Source of the DNA: Brevibacterium sp. S22
GTDB lineage: Bacteria; Actinomycetota; Actinomycetes; Actinomycetales; Brevibacteriaceae
Direction: 5' to 3'
NCBI RefSeq assembly: GCF_004745485.1
Contig: NZ_RHFG01000027.1
Location: forward strand, 1 to 54,730
Length of the DNA stretch: 54,730 bases
Shown here: positions 16,156 through 25,206 of the stretch, piece by piece
How the letters are laid out: the number at the start of each line of letters is the position of its first letter
Numbering within the stretch: the first letter of the stretch is position 1
Position numbers and translations under genes: made by a program
Notes under the pieces: model-generated
Seen by the model: only the letters and a program-made list of their open reading frames with translations
Database searches by the model: none
Told to the model about the DNA's origin: nothing

Positions 16156-16275
16156 GGGGATTCTCCTTAATAGACAGCTGAGCGAATTGCACGTGCTGCG
16201 GATGTCTCCGCTCTTCGCACTCTACGCCACTGTTCTGTCCTGTGGGCCGGTCAGCGAAGAACAGTCGGTGAGTTC

Positions 16276-19200
16276 TCAACCGCTGTTCGCCGCACCGGCA
16301 GTCTGGTCCTCTGTCGCTTCGGATTCGATGACCGGGAGGATGGCATCGAGGAACTGGTGTGCCCACCGCAGGATGTCCGAATCCGTCATCTCCTTGGAAT
16401 CGAATCCGCTGCCCGCCATCGGCTTGGGGACGAGAACCGAGCGCAGCGCCGGTTTGAGCAGCGACTTCGGGTACAGGCGTTTGAGCCTGACCACTTGTGA
16501 GTCGGAGAGTTCGACGGGTCCGAAGCGGATGAAGTTGCCCTGCATGACGATGTCGTTGACGCCGGAGGCTCGAGCGCGGATCCGCAGCCTGGCCACATCG
16601 GCGAGGACTCCGACGGGTTCCGGATAGGGGCCGTAGCGGTCGGTGAGTTCGTCGAGGACTTCCTTAAGCTGCGCTTCGTCGGTCGCGGCGGCAAGCTTCC
16701 GGTAGGCCTCGAGCCGCAGCCGTTCGTGGTCGACGTAGTCGGCCGGCAGGTGGGCGTCGACGGGCAGTTCGATGCGCATATCCGCCTCGGGTTCGGTCTC
16801 CTCACCGCGGAACTTCGCCACGGCTTCACCGACGAGGCGAACGTAGAGGTCGAAGCCGACGCCTTCGATATGTCCGGACTGCTGGCCCCCGAGCAGGTTG
16901 CCGGCTCCGCGGATCTCGAGGTCCTTCATCGCCACCTGCATTCCGGCACCCAGTTCGGTGTGCGCAGCCAGGGTCGTCAGACGGTCATGTGCGGTCTCGG
17001 TCAGCTGCGTGTCCGGCGGGTAGAGGAAGTAGGCGTAGGCGCGTTCACGTCCTCGTCCCACGCGTCCGCGCAGCTGATGGAGCTGGGAGAGTCCGTAGCG
17101 GTCGGCGTTGTCGATGATGAGAGTGTTCGCGTTGGCGATGTCGATTCCGGTTTCGACGATCGTCGTGCACACGAGCACGTCGTACTTCTTCTCCCAGAAG
17201 TCGACGATGACCTGCTCGAGTCGGGTCTCGTTCATCTTGCCGTGGGCGATGGCGATCCGAGCCTCGGGCACCATCTCGGCGATGTGGCCGGCGACAGCTT
17301 CGATATCGCGGACCCGGTTGTGGATGTAGAAGACCTGACCTTCGCGCATGAGTTCACGGCGGATCGCGGCCCTGATCTGCTTGTCTTCGCGTTTGCCCAC
17401 ATAGGTCAACACCGGGTGCCGTTCTTCCGGCGGTGTGGCCAGGGTCGACATCTCACGGATGCCAGTCACGGCCATCTCCAGGGTGCGCGGGATCGGAGTC
17501 GCCGACATGGCGAGAACGTCGACGTTGGTGCGCAGCGCCTTGAGCGTCTCTTTGTGTTCGACGCCGAAGCGCTGCTCTTCGTCGATGATGACCAGACCGA
17601 GTTCCTTGAAGCGCACTTCGCCGCTGAGCAGCCGGTGGGTGCCGATGACGAGGTCGAGCTTGCCGTCGGCCAGATCCTCCTTGACCTTCTCCGATTCCTG
17701 TTTGGTCTGGAACCGGGAGAGGGCGCCGATGGTGACAGGGAATCCAGAGTAGCGTTCGGCGAAGGTCTCATAGTGCTGCTGGACGAGCAGTGTCGTCGGC
17801 ACGAGCACGGCGACCTGCTTTCCCTCCTGGATCGCCTTGAACGCGGCGCGGACCGCGATCTCCGTCTTCCCGTAGCCCACATCGCCGCAGATCAGACGGT
17901 CCATCGGCACGGTCTTCTCCATGTCAGATTTGACCTCGTCGATGGTGGTCAGCTGATCGGCGGTCTCCACATAGTGGAAGGCGTCCTCGAGTTCGCGCTG
18001 CCAAGGGGTATCCGGTCCGAAGGCGTGGCCGACGGTGGCTTGGCGGGCCGAATAGAGGCGGATGAGTTCACCGGCGATCTCCTTGACGGCCTTGCGGGCC
18101 TTCGCCTTCGTCGTCTGCCAGTCGGCGCCGCCCATCTTGTTGAGGTTCGGACTCTCCCCGCCGACATAGCGGGTGACCTGGTCAAGCGCATCGCTGGGCA
18201 CGTAGAGGCGATCCCCGGGCTGACCGCGTTTGGCGGGAGCGTATTCGATGATGAGGTATTCGCGGGTGTGCTTGTTCGCACCCTTGCCCGTGGTCCGCTG
18301 CGTCATTTCGACGAATCGTCCTACGCCGTGCTGGTCATGGACGACGTAGTCCCCGGGTGCCAGGTTGAGCGGGTCGACCTGGTTGCGTCGACGGCGGGTG
18401 GGCAGCTTGCGCATATCCCGCGTCGAAGTGGCCGCCGCTCGACCGAGCACATCGGCCTCGGTGAGCACGGCGAGCTTGAGATCGTCGAAGACGAATCCGC
18501 CGAAGGAGGCGGCCGTGGTCACGGTCACCAGCGCTTCGGGCAGATCGGTGGGGGAATCGACGAAGGAGGCGGGCACTCCTGCTTCGGAGAACACCTCGAC
18601 CATGCGTCGGCCCGGTCCCTGGCCTTCGGTGAGCACGAGGATGCGCCACCTGTCGTGGATGAGTCCCTTGACATCGGTGAGGATCGCTTCGACGTCTCCG
18701 GCATAGCCCTTCGGGATGCGGGCAGGAACAGAGAAGATGTTCGCTTCGGGACCGGCGAGCTCCTCATCGGCTGCGAATCCGCCGATCTCCCACCACGGCA
18801 GACCGATGAGGCGAGCGCCCTCTTCCATCTCGGCCACGGTGCGGAAGCTTGCGGCTGACAGATCGATCGGGGTCTCTCCCCCGCCGGCTGCACCGGTCCA
18901 GGCGGCCTCGAGGAATTCGTTCGTCGTCTCCACGAGGTCCGCGGCGCGGGCTTCGACACGTTCGGGCTCGGTGATGATGATCTTCGACGTGGGCGGCAGC
19001 AGAGCGATGATCGGCTCCATTCCGTCTGCGAGGACGGCGGAGAGTGATTCCATGCCTTCGACGGCGACTCCGCCGGCGATCTTGTCGAGCATATCGGCGG
19101 CGCTGGGCACCTCCTCGGCGAGCTCTGCTGCCCGCTTCCGCACCGAATCGGTCAGGAGCAGCTCCCGGCACGGCGGCGCCGACAGGTGCAGGGGTTCCTC

Positions 19201-19878
19201 GCCGTCTTCGGCAGGGACGGAGCGCTGATCACTGACGGAGAATTCGCGGATCTCATCGACTTCGTCGCCGAAGAATTCGACGCGCAGCGCCCGCTCCGAG
19301 GTGGCTGGGAAGATATCGACGATTCCGCCGCGCACAGCGAATTCGCCCCGTCTGGAGACCATGTCCTCGCGGGAGTATGCGAGTTCGGTGAGTCGTTCGG
19401 CCAGGTCGTCGATCTCATATTCGTCGCCGACGGCCAGCTGGACCGGTTCGATGTCACCGAGTCCCTTGGCCAGAGGCTGGAGGAAGGCCCGCACAGGCGC
19501 GATGATGAAGGTCAGCTCCCCACCGGGGGTGGGATGGGCCAGACGGCGCAGCACCTCGAGACGCTGGCCGACGGTGTCCGAACGCGGCGACAGCTTCTCG
19601 TGCGGCAGGGTCTCCCAACTGGGAAAGATCGCGATCGACGCCGACGGCACCCAGTCGGCCAGCGCCTGAGCGAGGTCTTCGGCCTCACGTGTCGTGGCGG
19701 TGACGATGAGCTGCGGCGCCGAAGCCGCCCCGTCGGTGGTGACGGTTCGGCGCAGGATCGACGGCCACAGTCCTTTGATCGCATCGATCGTGCCACCGTC
19801 GGTGGTCGCGTCGTTGAAGGCCGCGACGAGTTCGGTGATGGTGGGATTCCGGCGAGTGAGATCAAGTCCGTTGAGCAC
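16276..19878 (-). CDS. mfd: Transcription-repair coupling factor
   Basis: A 1200-residue SF2 translocase that releases RNA polymerase stalled at DNA damage and recruits UvrA. The N-terminal UvrB-like part is followed by the RNA polymerase interaction domain (LAPGDYVVHDQHGVGRF). Next come the helicase motifs: ICGDVGYGKTEIAVRAAFKA (Walker A), DEEQRFGVEHKE (Walker B), SATPIPRTLEMA, and RVGRGRERAYAYFLY (motif VI). The C-terminal TRCF domain holds LRIRARASGVNDIVMQGNFI. The start is GTG at 19878 (MLNGLDLTRRNP). It is convergent with nothing and stands alone between csbD and the divergent lipoprotein. Confidence 0.96.
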   Translation of the reverse strand: MLNGLDLTRRNPTITELVAAFNDATTDGGTIDAIKGLWPSILRRTVTTDGAASAPQLIVTATTREAEDLAQALADWVPSASIAIFPSWETLPHEKLSPRSDTVGQRLEVLRRLAHPTPGGELTFIIAPVRAFLQPLAKGLGDIEPVQLAVGDEYEIDDLAERLTELAYSREDMVSRRGEFAVRGGIVDIFPATSERALRVEFFGDEVDEIREFSVSDQRSVPAEDGEEPLHLSAPPCRELLLTDSVRKRAAELAEEVPSAADMLDKIAGGVAVEGMESLSAVLADGMEPIIALLPPTSKIIITEPERVEARAADLVETTNEFLEAAWTGAAGGGETPIDLSAASFRTVAEMEEGARLIGLPWWEIGGFAADEELAGPEANIFSVPARIPKGYAGDVEAILTDVKGLIHDRWRILVLTEGQGPGRRMVEVFSEAGVPASFVDSPTDLPEALVTVTTAASFGGFVFDDLKLAVLTEADVLGRAAATSTRDMRKLPTRRRRNQVDPLNLAPGDYVVHDQHGVGRFVEMTQRTTGKGANKHTREYLIIEYAPAKRGQPGDRLYVPSDALDQVTRYVGGESPNLNKMGGADWQTTKAKARKAVKEIAGELIRLYSARQATVGHAFGPDTPWQRELEDAFHYVETADQLTTIDEVKSDMEKTVPMDRLICGDVGYGKTEIAVRAAFKAIQEGKQVAVLVPTTLLVQQHYETFAERYSGFPVTIGALSRFQTKQESEKVKEDLADGKLDLVIGTHRLLSGEVRFKELGLVIIDEEQRFGVEHKETLKALRTNVDVLAMSATPIPRTLEMAVTGIREMSTLATPPEERHPVLTYVGKREDKQIRAAIRRELMREGQVFYIHNRVRDIEAVAGHIAEMVPEARIAIAHGKMNETRLEQVIVDFWEKKYDVLVCTTIVETGIDIANANTLIIDNADRYGLSQLHQLRGRVGRGRERAYAYFLYPPDTQLTETAHDRLTTLAAHTELGAGMQVAMKDLEIRGAGNLLGGQQSGHIEGVGFDLYVRLVGEAVAKFRGEETEPEADMRIELPVDAHLPADYVDHERLRLEAYRKLAAATDEAQLKEVLDELTDRYGPYPEPVGVLADVARLRIRARASGVNDIVMQGNFIRFGPVELSDSQVVRLKRLYPKSLLKPALRSVLVPKPMAGSGFDSKEMTDSDILRWAHQFLDAILPVIESEATEDQTAGAANSG

Positions 19879-19973
19879 CCGAACAGTCTAGGCCACACAG
19901 CTGACATCACCCATCCGGTGCCCCAACCGGCACAGATCGCGCGCGCGAGGCGAAAACGTGTGAGGATAAGCAT

Positions 19974-21452
19974 ATGGTGATGAAGAGAACCGTCCTTGCA
20001 GGATTGGCCGCAGCGACGCTCCTGCTCACAGGGTGCACGGCCGATGCCGATGATGACATCGCCGTCGCCGAACGATGGGACTTCCACTCCCGCCCCGATC
20101 TCGCCCCGCCGAAGGTCGACATCGACTCCGGATCCTTCCCCGACGACAATGGGGACCTGGAGACGTTCCTCGCCCCGAAGGGACAGACGCAGACCGACGA
20201 CAAGTCCTGGGTCGGCGGGCTCATCCTCGACTCCGCCGGGGATCCCCTGTGGATCCGGGAGAACACCGGCGCTCTGTGGGATCTGCGCGCGCAGGAGTAT
20301 CAGGGGCAGCCGGTGCTCACATGGTGGGAGGGGCTGGCCGAAACGCCGCACACCGCCGGTGAGGTCGTCATCCTCGACACCTCCTATCAGGAGATCGCGC
20401 GTGTGGGCATGGGCGGAGAGCTCCCCAAGGACACCTCCGACCTCCACGAAACGACCATCACAGCGGATGACACCATGTTCCTCATCTCCTATGTGAAGAC
20501 ACAGACGGACCTCAGCTCGGTCGGCGGCGACCAGGACGGTTGGGTCTGGGAGGGCATCGTCCAGGAGGTCGACATCGAATCCGGCGATCCGCTGGTCGAG
20601 TGGCGCACCCTCGACGCCGTCCCCGTCGACCAGTCCGAGGCGGAGCTCAAGGACGGGGAGGGCACGAAGGACGAACCCTACGACTACATCCACCTCAACT
20701 CCGTGTCCGAGGACGACGACGGCAAGTCGCTGCTCGTCTCGGCACGCAACACCCACGCGGTCTACCAGCTCGACAGGAAGACCGCCGATCTCAACTGGGT
20801 CCTCGGCGGCAAGGCCTCGGATTTCGAGATGGGCGACGGCGCCCAGTTCGCCTGGCAGCACGACGCTCAGCGCCGATCCGACGGAACGCTGACCCTGTTC
20901 GACAACCACGCCGCTCCCCGCCTCGGCGATACCCGCGGTCTGCGCCTCGACGTCGATGAGAAGAAGAAGCGCGCCGAGGTGGTCACGGAGTATCCCGCTC
21001 CCGACGACCGGTCCTCGGGCAGTCAGGGGAACTTCCAGGAGCTGCCCAACGGCAACGTCGTCCTCGGTTGGGGTTCGGAGCCCTTTGTCTCGGAGTTCTC
21101 CAAAGACGGCAAGCTGCTCTCCGACCTCACTTTCACCGGCGGTTCGAACTACCGGTCCTACCGCTTCGACTGGCATGCCCAGCCGACCGCCCCGCCGACC
21201 GCGACGAAGTCCCAGCCGCAAGCCGACCTCACGCGCGTGCACATGAGCTGGAACGGCGCCACCGAGGTGGCTTCGTGGAGGGTGCTCAGCGGAGACGACG
21301 AGGAACATCTGGTCGAGAACACCGAGGTCGAGCGCACCGGATTCGAGACGGCGGCGGACATCACCCCGAACGGCTCGACGATCATCGTCGAAGCCCTCGA
21401 CGACTACGGCGGATCCCTCGGTTCGACCCGAGTCCGACCGCAGAACGAATAG
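19974..21452 (+). CDS. Arylsulfotransferase-family lipoprotein
   Basis: A protein of 492 residues with a lipoprotein signal (ATLLLTGC, lipid-modified cysteine at about residue 22), so anchored outside the membrane. The body matches the ASST (Arylsulfotran_2) beta-propeller family: GLILDSAGDPLW, DYIHLNSVSEDDDG, WVLGGKASDFEM and FAWQHDAQRRSDGTLTLFDNHA. Members are related to enzymes that move sulfate between phenols, but the actinobacterial forms are untested and may be binding proteins. A C-terminal Ig/fibronectin-like part (WNGATEVASWRVLSG…) follows. It is divergent from mfd and stands alone. Confidence 0.85.
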   Translation: MVMKRTVLAGLAAATLLLTGCTADADDDIAVAERWDFHSRPDLAPPKVDIDSGSFPDDNGDLETFLAPKGQTQTDDKSWVGGLILDSAGDPLWIRENTGALWDLRAQEYQGQPVLTWWEGLAETPHTAGEVVILDTSYQEIARVGMGGELPKDTSDLHETTITADDTMFLISYVKTQTDLSSVGGDQDGWVWEGIVQEVDIESGDPLVEWRTLDAVPVDQSEAELKDGEGTKDEPYDYIHLNSVSEDDDGKSLLVSARNTHAVYQLDRKTADLNWVLGGKASDFEMGDGAQFAWQHDAQRRSDGTLTLFDNHAAPRLGDTRGLRLDVDEKKKRAEVVTEYPAPDDRSSGSQGNFQELPNGNVVLGWGSEPFVSEFSKDGKLLSDLTFTGGSNYRSYRFDWHAQPTAPPTATKSQPQADLTRVHMSWNGATEVASWRVLSGDDEEHLVENTEVERTGFETAADITPNGSTIIVEALDDYGGSLGSTRVRPQNE

Positions 21453-21618
21453 CGCGACTTCGTTCCTGGTCAGCCGCGCCGCAGTGCCGACCTCATGGGC
21501 GAACACAGACTCGGCTGAGAAGATTTCGAGCCGATAACGGGCCTAACGGAACGATCACGATTGGTCGCCGGGCCCGGATATTCGGGGTTCTCCAATCTTC
21601 ATCGCCCACAATTGAGCC

Positions 21619-22338
21619 ATGAGCTCCGACCCCTCCCCCCGTTTCTCCGCCGAGGAATCCCGCATCCTCTTCGGCTCCGACTCCGCCGACTCCGGATCTC
21701 CCCGTTCCGGTCGTTCCGCGAATCCCCCGGTCGCACACCTGAACACCACTGTCGACCGACCTCATCTGCTCTCCCGGGTCGCTCCGGTGCTGATTCTGCT
21801 GGCGGTCATGTGGGTCGTCGAGATCGTCGATGCGATTCTCCCCCTCGACCTCGACATGTTCAGTCTGCAGTCATGGAACCCGCTGTCGCTCTACGGCCTG
21901 GTCACCTCGCCGCTGCTGCATTCGGGATTCGGCCATCTCCTGGCCAATACGTTCCCGTTCCTCGTCCTCGGCCTCGTCATCGCGTTCGAAGGCAGGCGAC
22001 GTTTCTGGACCGTCACCGCCATCACAGCCCTGAGCTCCGGGCTCGGAGCATGGCTGGCCACTCTGCCCGGCCAGCACATCGTCGGTGCCTCCGGCATCGT
22101 CTTCGGCTTCTTCGGCTACCTCGCGGTGCGCACCTGGTTCACCGACGACCTGCTGCGCAAGATCGTCTACTTCGCCATCGGACTGTTCATCTTCGTCACC
22201 TACGGCGCCTCGATGATCTTCGGCATGCTGCCGCAGACCAATGACATCTCCTGGCAGGGCCATCTGTTCGGTTTCGCCGGCGGCATCTTCGCCGCATGGT
22301 GGCTGCACCGTCGCGCGGAGAAGCGGAAAGCGGCCTGA
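21619..22338 (+). CDS. Rhomboid-family intramembrane serine protease
   Basis: A protein of 239 residues with about six membrane helices after a Ser/Pro-rich cytosolic N-terminus of about 50 residues. The catalytic serine lies in VGASGIVFGFFGYL and the partner histidine in WQGHLFGFAGG; HSGFGHLLANTFPF is the conserved second-helix block. It would cleave membrane proteins within the bilayer; substrates are unknown. The ATG at 21619 follows a short AT-richer leader. The 3' end is only 7 bases from the convergent pth stop. Confidence 0.9.
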   Translation: MSSDPSPRFSAEESRILFGSDSADSGSPRSGRSANPPVAHLNTTVDRPHLLSRVAPVLILLAVMWVVEIVDAILPLDLDMFSLQSWNPLSLYGLVTSPLLHSGFGHLLANTFPFLVLGLVIAFEGRRRFWTVTAITALSSGLGAWLATLPGQHIVGASGIVFGFFGYLAVRTWFTDDLLRKIVYFAIGLFIFVTYGASMIFGMLPQTNDISWQGHLFGFAGGIFAAWWLHRRAEKRKAA

Positions 22339-22345
22339 CGCCTGA

Positions 22346-22945
22346 TCAGCGGGAGTGGAACTTCTGCTGCATGTCGGTGAGCCCGTTGATGATGAGCTCT
22401 TCGACGGCGTCGGCGAGGTCGGAGACGAAGATCGGCAGGGTCGTCCGTTCGTCCTTTGAGAACGGGCGCAGCACATGGTCGGCGGTGTCCTGTCGTCCCA
22501 GTGGGCGTCCGACTCCCGCACGCACCCGCAGATAGTCCTTCGTCCCCAGCGCCGAGGTCATCGAGCGCAGCCCGTTGTGCCCGCCCTCTCCCCCGCCGAG
22601 TTTGGCTTTGATGGCGTCGAAGGGGATGTCCACATCGTCGTGGACGGCGATGATCCGGTCGGTGGCGATCCCGTAGAAGTCGGCCAGTGCGCGCACCGGC
22701 CCGCCGGATTCGTTCATATACCCCGTCGAGGTGGCCAGCACCACGCGCGGGCCGGGCAGTCCCGGGACGCTGCCGGTCGACAGCCGCCCGGTGCCGACGT
22801 TCGCGCGCAGCTTCGTCCGCGTCAGAGTGGTCCCGATGCGTGAGGCGAGTTCGCTGACGACCATCTGTCCGATGTTGTGCCGGGTCGTCTCATACTTGGG
22901 TCCGGGGTTGCCCAGTCCGAAGACCAGCCATGCTTCGTTCGACAT
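22346..22945 (-). CDS. pth: Peptidyl-tRNA hydrolase
   Basis: Recycles tRNA by cleaving peptidyl-tRNA dropped from ribosomes. The protein has 199 residues from ATG 22945 (MSNEAWLVFGLGNPGPKYE). Family signatures are FGLGNPGPKYETTRHNIG with the catalytic histidine in RHN, STGYMNESGGPV, HDDVDIPF, and GGGEGGHNGLRSM. The frame is open upstream to 23068, but only as a translation of GC-rich leader. It sits downstream of rplY, as in many Actinobacteria, with a terminator between. Confidence 0.95.
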   Translation of the reverse strand: MSNEAWLVFGLGNPGPKYETTRHNIGQMVVSELASRIGTTLTRTKLRANVGTGRLSTGSVPGLPGPRVVLATSTGYMNESGGPVRALADFYGIATDRIIAVHDDVDIPFDAIKAKLGGGEGGHNGLRSMTSALGTKDYLRVRAGVGRPLGRQDTADHVLRPFSKDERTTLPIFVSDLADAVEELIINGLTDMQQKFHSR

Positions 22946-23039
22946 TGCCGTCCTTGTCCGTCCTGTCCGTGCTCGCCCACCGGGCGGTAATGCGTCTGGT
23001 CGCGCCCGCGCGCAACGCAGGTCTCTGCTGTGAAACGAA

Positions 23040-23072
23040 TTCGGTGGGCCGCCCATCAGGCGACCCACCGAA
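23040..23072 (-). terminator. rplY terminator
   Basis: TTCGGTGGG at 23040–23048 pairs with CCCACCGAA at 23064–23072. It lies 57 bases downstream of the rplY stop and ahead of pth. Confidence 0.6.
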
Positions 23073-23128
23073 CAGCGTAGTCAGTCAGTGCTCCTCACGG
23101 CATCTCGGCTGCCGTCGAGGAGAGAAGA

Positions 23129-23773
23129 TCACTCCTCTTCGGAGGCCTCTTCCTCACCGGACTCCGCAGCGCCCTCTGCCTCGGTCGACTCGTCTGCAGT
23201 CTCTTCCTCAGCATCGGACTCGGTGTCCATCTCGGCCTCTTCGGAGACGTTGACGATGAGCTGCTCTTCGTCGGCGACGAGTTCGACGCCTGCAGGCAGC
23301 TCGACCTGACCGGCCAGGACGTGTTCGCCGGCGGGACGGCCTTCGATGGAGACCTCGATGAGCTCGGGCAGCTTGGTCGCATCGGCCTTGACGGCGATGG
23401 TCGACTCTTCCTGCGAGACCATTGTGCCGGGAGCGGCTTCTCCGATGACGTGGATGGGCACGTCGACCTCGATCTTCTCGCCGCGCTTGACGATGATCAG
23501 GTCGAGGTGTTCGATCTCACGACGGACGGGTTCGATCTGGACGTCACGCGCAATGGCGAGGACGTTCTTCGATCCGTCGGTGCTTTCGATCTCGAGCAGC
23601 GCGTTGGCGTGCTTGAGAGCCATCATGGTGGCGTGGCCCTCGAGCGACACGTGTACGGGGTCTCCGCCGTGACCGTAGATGACAGCGGGGATGCGTCCCG
23701 CGCGGCGGATGCGGCGTGATGCGCCCTTGCCGAATTCATTGCGAGCTTCGGCCAGAAGTTTGTAGTCAGCCAT
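23129..23773 (-). CDS. rplY: 50S ribosomal protein L25 (general stress protein Ctc form)
   Basis: Binds 5S rRNA. The protein has 214 residues, the long Ctc/TL5 form: an N-terminal L25 beta-barrel (NEFGKGASRRIRRAGRIPAV, HVSLEG), then the C-terminal TL5 domain (IEVDVPIHVIGEA … ELPAGVELV). A very acidic tail of about 40 residues (from EEAEMDTESDAEEETADEST) follows and is common in Actinobacteria. GGAGAG lies before the ATG at 23773. A palindrome at 23843–23859 in its upstream region may be regulatory. Confidence 0.95.
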   Translation of the reverse strand: MADYKLLAEARNEFGKGASRRIRRAGRIPAVIYGHGGDPVHVSLEGHATMMALKHANALLEIESTDGSKNVLAIARDVQIEPVRREIEHLDLIIVKRGEKIEVDVPIHVIGEAAPGTMVSQEESTIAVKADATKLPELIEVSIEGRPAGEHVLAGQVELPAGVELVADEEQLIVNVSEEAEMDTESDAEEETADESTEAEGAAESGEEEASEEE

Positions 23774-23842
23774 TTTCTCTCCTTCGTGGTGAACTTACCT
23801 TCGAGCACCACGGCGAAACAGCCTGAGAACCCATGCGAACCT

Positions 23843-23859
23843 CGAACCCAGTGGGTTCG
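23843..23859. promoter_or_regulatory. Perfect 17-bp palindrome upstream of rplY
   Basis: CGAACCCAGTGGGTTCG is an 8-1-8 perfect inverted repeat 69 bases before the rplY start. It could be a repressor site or, in the transcript, a short stem of a leader. No regulator is known to me for it. Confidence 0.4.
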
Positions 23860-23926
23860 GAACGGTTCGTGGGACAGGACCGCGTCGATCACGGAGACGT
23901 CAGTCTCCCTCGCCGAGGCAACCAGA

Positions 23927-24940
23927 CTATTCTACGGCACCGTCCGTTTCGGCACCAAGTCGAGAGGTCACGGCTGCGGCGCAGGCATCGATCCCGGTCT
24001 CGGTGAGGAGGATGTCATAGTGATTGGTCCCCTGCACATCGACGATGTCCATCTGCGGCCATTGCCGGGCGAAGTCGGCGGTCAGTCCGGGCGGGTAGAG
24101 GCCCGGTTCTGCGGCGACGAGGTCGCGTTCGGCGAAGAGGAAGACCACCTCGGCTTGGGAGTCGGGACTGCCCATGATCGCCTCCAATGCCTCACGGTGG
24201 GCCGAGCCGGTGTACATGTCGGCCGAATCGGCCTGCATCGCTTCCACCGGGGTCGACGGTTGGAACGAATGATCGTCCTTGGCCGCCAGGTCGTAGACGA
24301 AGCTTTCGGTGGCCACGGTGTCGAGGCCGTCGACGAAGGCGGGGTGAGCGGCGAAGTATGCGAGGTACTCCTCCACGCTGCCGAAGCTCATCGACAGCCG
24401 TTCGGCGGCCGGGCCGAGGACGGCGGCGATGAGGTCATCGGTGTCGAGGTCCTCATCGTTGAGGTCATCGACGGGTCCGTCTTCATGAGGCTGTCCCATG
24501 GGCAGGGGAAGTCCCCCGTCGATGAGGACGGGGCCGCGGAAACGCCTGCCCGCCTCGGCGCCGGTATCGTTCTGCTCAGCCGTCATCCCGGCCAGGGTCA
24601 TGGCGACGAACCCGCCCATGGAATGTCCGACCAGGGTGACGGGCCCTTCCGGGGCGAAGGTGTCGATGGCGGCGAGGACGTCCTGGGAGTGGGCGGCCAT
24701 TCCGTACGGGCCGGGCAGGGTGCGAGAGTCGGCGCGCCCGCGCAGGTCAGGTCCGATGACGCGGACGCCGGGCAGGGCGGAGACGAGGCCCGCGAAGAAC
24801 AGGTGATTGGAGGTGATGCCGTGGATGACGCACACAGTGGGCACCCGTCCGGGGCCGGTCGCCACCGGCTCCCACACTCCCACGGACAGCTGCCCGCCGG
24901 GGACGTCCACGCGGTACCGGTTGTAATCGTGTGAGGACAT
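23927..24940 (-). CDS. Alpha/beta hydrolase
   Basis: A protein of 337 residues. The fold is shown by CVIHGITSNHLFFAGL (oxyanion HG), RVIGPDLRGRADS, and the nucleophile elbow VGHSMGGFVAM with the catalytic serine. The C-terminal VQGTNHYDILL holds the catalytic histidine, and an Asp or Glu in VVFLFAERDLVAAEPG would complete the triad. A broad enzyme superfamily, so the substrate is unknown; esterase, lipase or epoxide hydrolase are all possible. It has no signal peptide and stands alone between rplY and the prs terminator. Confidence 0.85.
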   Translation of the reverse strand: MSSHDYNRYRVDVPGGQLSVGVWEPVATGPGRVPTVCVIHGITSNHLFFAGLVSALPGVRVIGPDLRGRADSRTLPGPYGMAAHSQDVLAAIDTFAPEGPVTLVGHSMGGFVAMTLAGMTAEQNDTGAEAGRRFRGPVLIDGGLPLPMGQPHEDGPVDDLNDEDLDTDDLIAAVLGPAAERLSMSFGSVEEYLAYFAAHPAFVDGLDTVATESFVYDLAAKDDHSFQPSTPVEAMQADSADMYTGSAHREALEAIMGSPDSQAEVVFLFAERDLVAAEPGLYPPGLTADFARQWPQMDIVDVQGTNHYDILLTETGIDACAAAVTSRLGAETDGAVE

Positions 24941-25070
24941 CGTCCCTGATCCCTTCGCTTAGGCGTTGCCTCCAGTGTAGGACCTCACAGCAGCGGCGAC
25001 GATGGTGTTCGGGGCCCAGGACCGTCTGGTCCGCCGACGTCGGAGTGTCTGAATCACCTGGTCCGAACGC

Positions 25071-25109
25071 GACGGAACCCCGAGTCTCTGGTCGACTCGG
25101 GGTTCCGTC
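25071..25109 (-). terminator. prs terminator
   Basis: GACGGAACCCCGAGTC at 25071–25086 pairs perfectly with 25094–25109, loop of 7. It is 85 bases downstream of the prs stop, beyond the 15-bp repeats. Confidence 0.8.
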
Positions 25110-25146
25110 GGTGTCAGTGTCCGCCCCTTCGTGCGGGCGGTCGTGG

Positions 25147-25206
25147 CCTCAGACCGCGTGGTCTCAGACCTCGTAGGCTCAGACCGCTTAGGCTCAGACC
25201 TCGAAG
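25147..25206. repeat. Four 15-bp tandem repeats spanning the prs stop codon
   Basis: CTCAGACC recurs exactly every 15 bases at 25148, 25163, 25178 and 25193. The last copy contains the prs stop codon (TCA at 25194–25196 on this strand). The units read GAGGTCTGAGCC-like on the prs strand, so copies of the final prs codons and stop have been duplicated into the 3' untranslated region. Confidence 0.75.

Noticed and set aside
16726..18858. 710-residue open frame opposite mfd, and similar long frames opposite ndh (6494–7933), purH (31627–33501) and eno (13201–14511)
   Set aside because: These are antisense frames kept open by GC-rich codon use. The translations are compositionally biased and match no family, whereas the opposite strand encodes clear enzymes.
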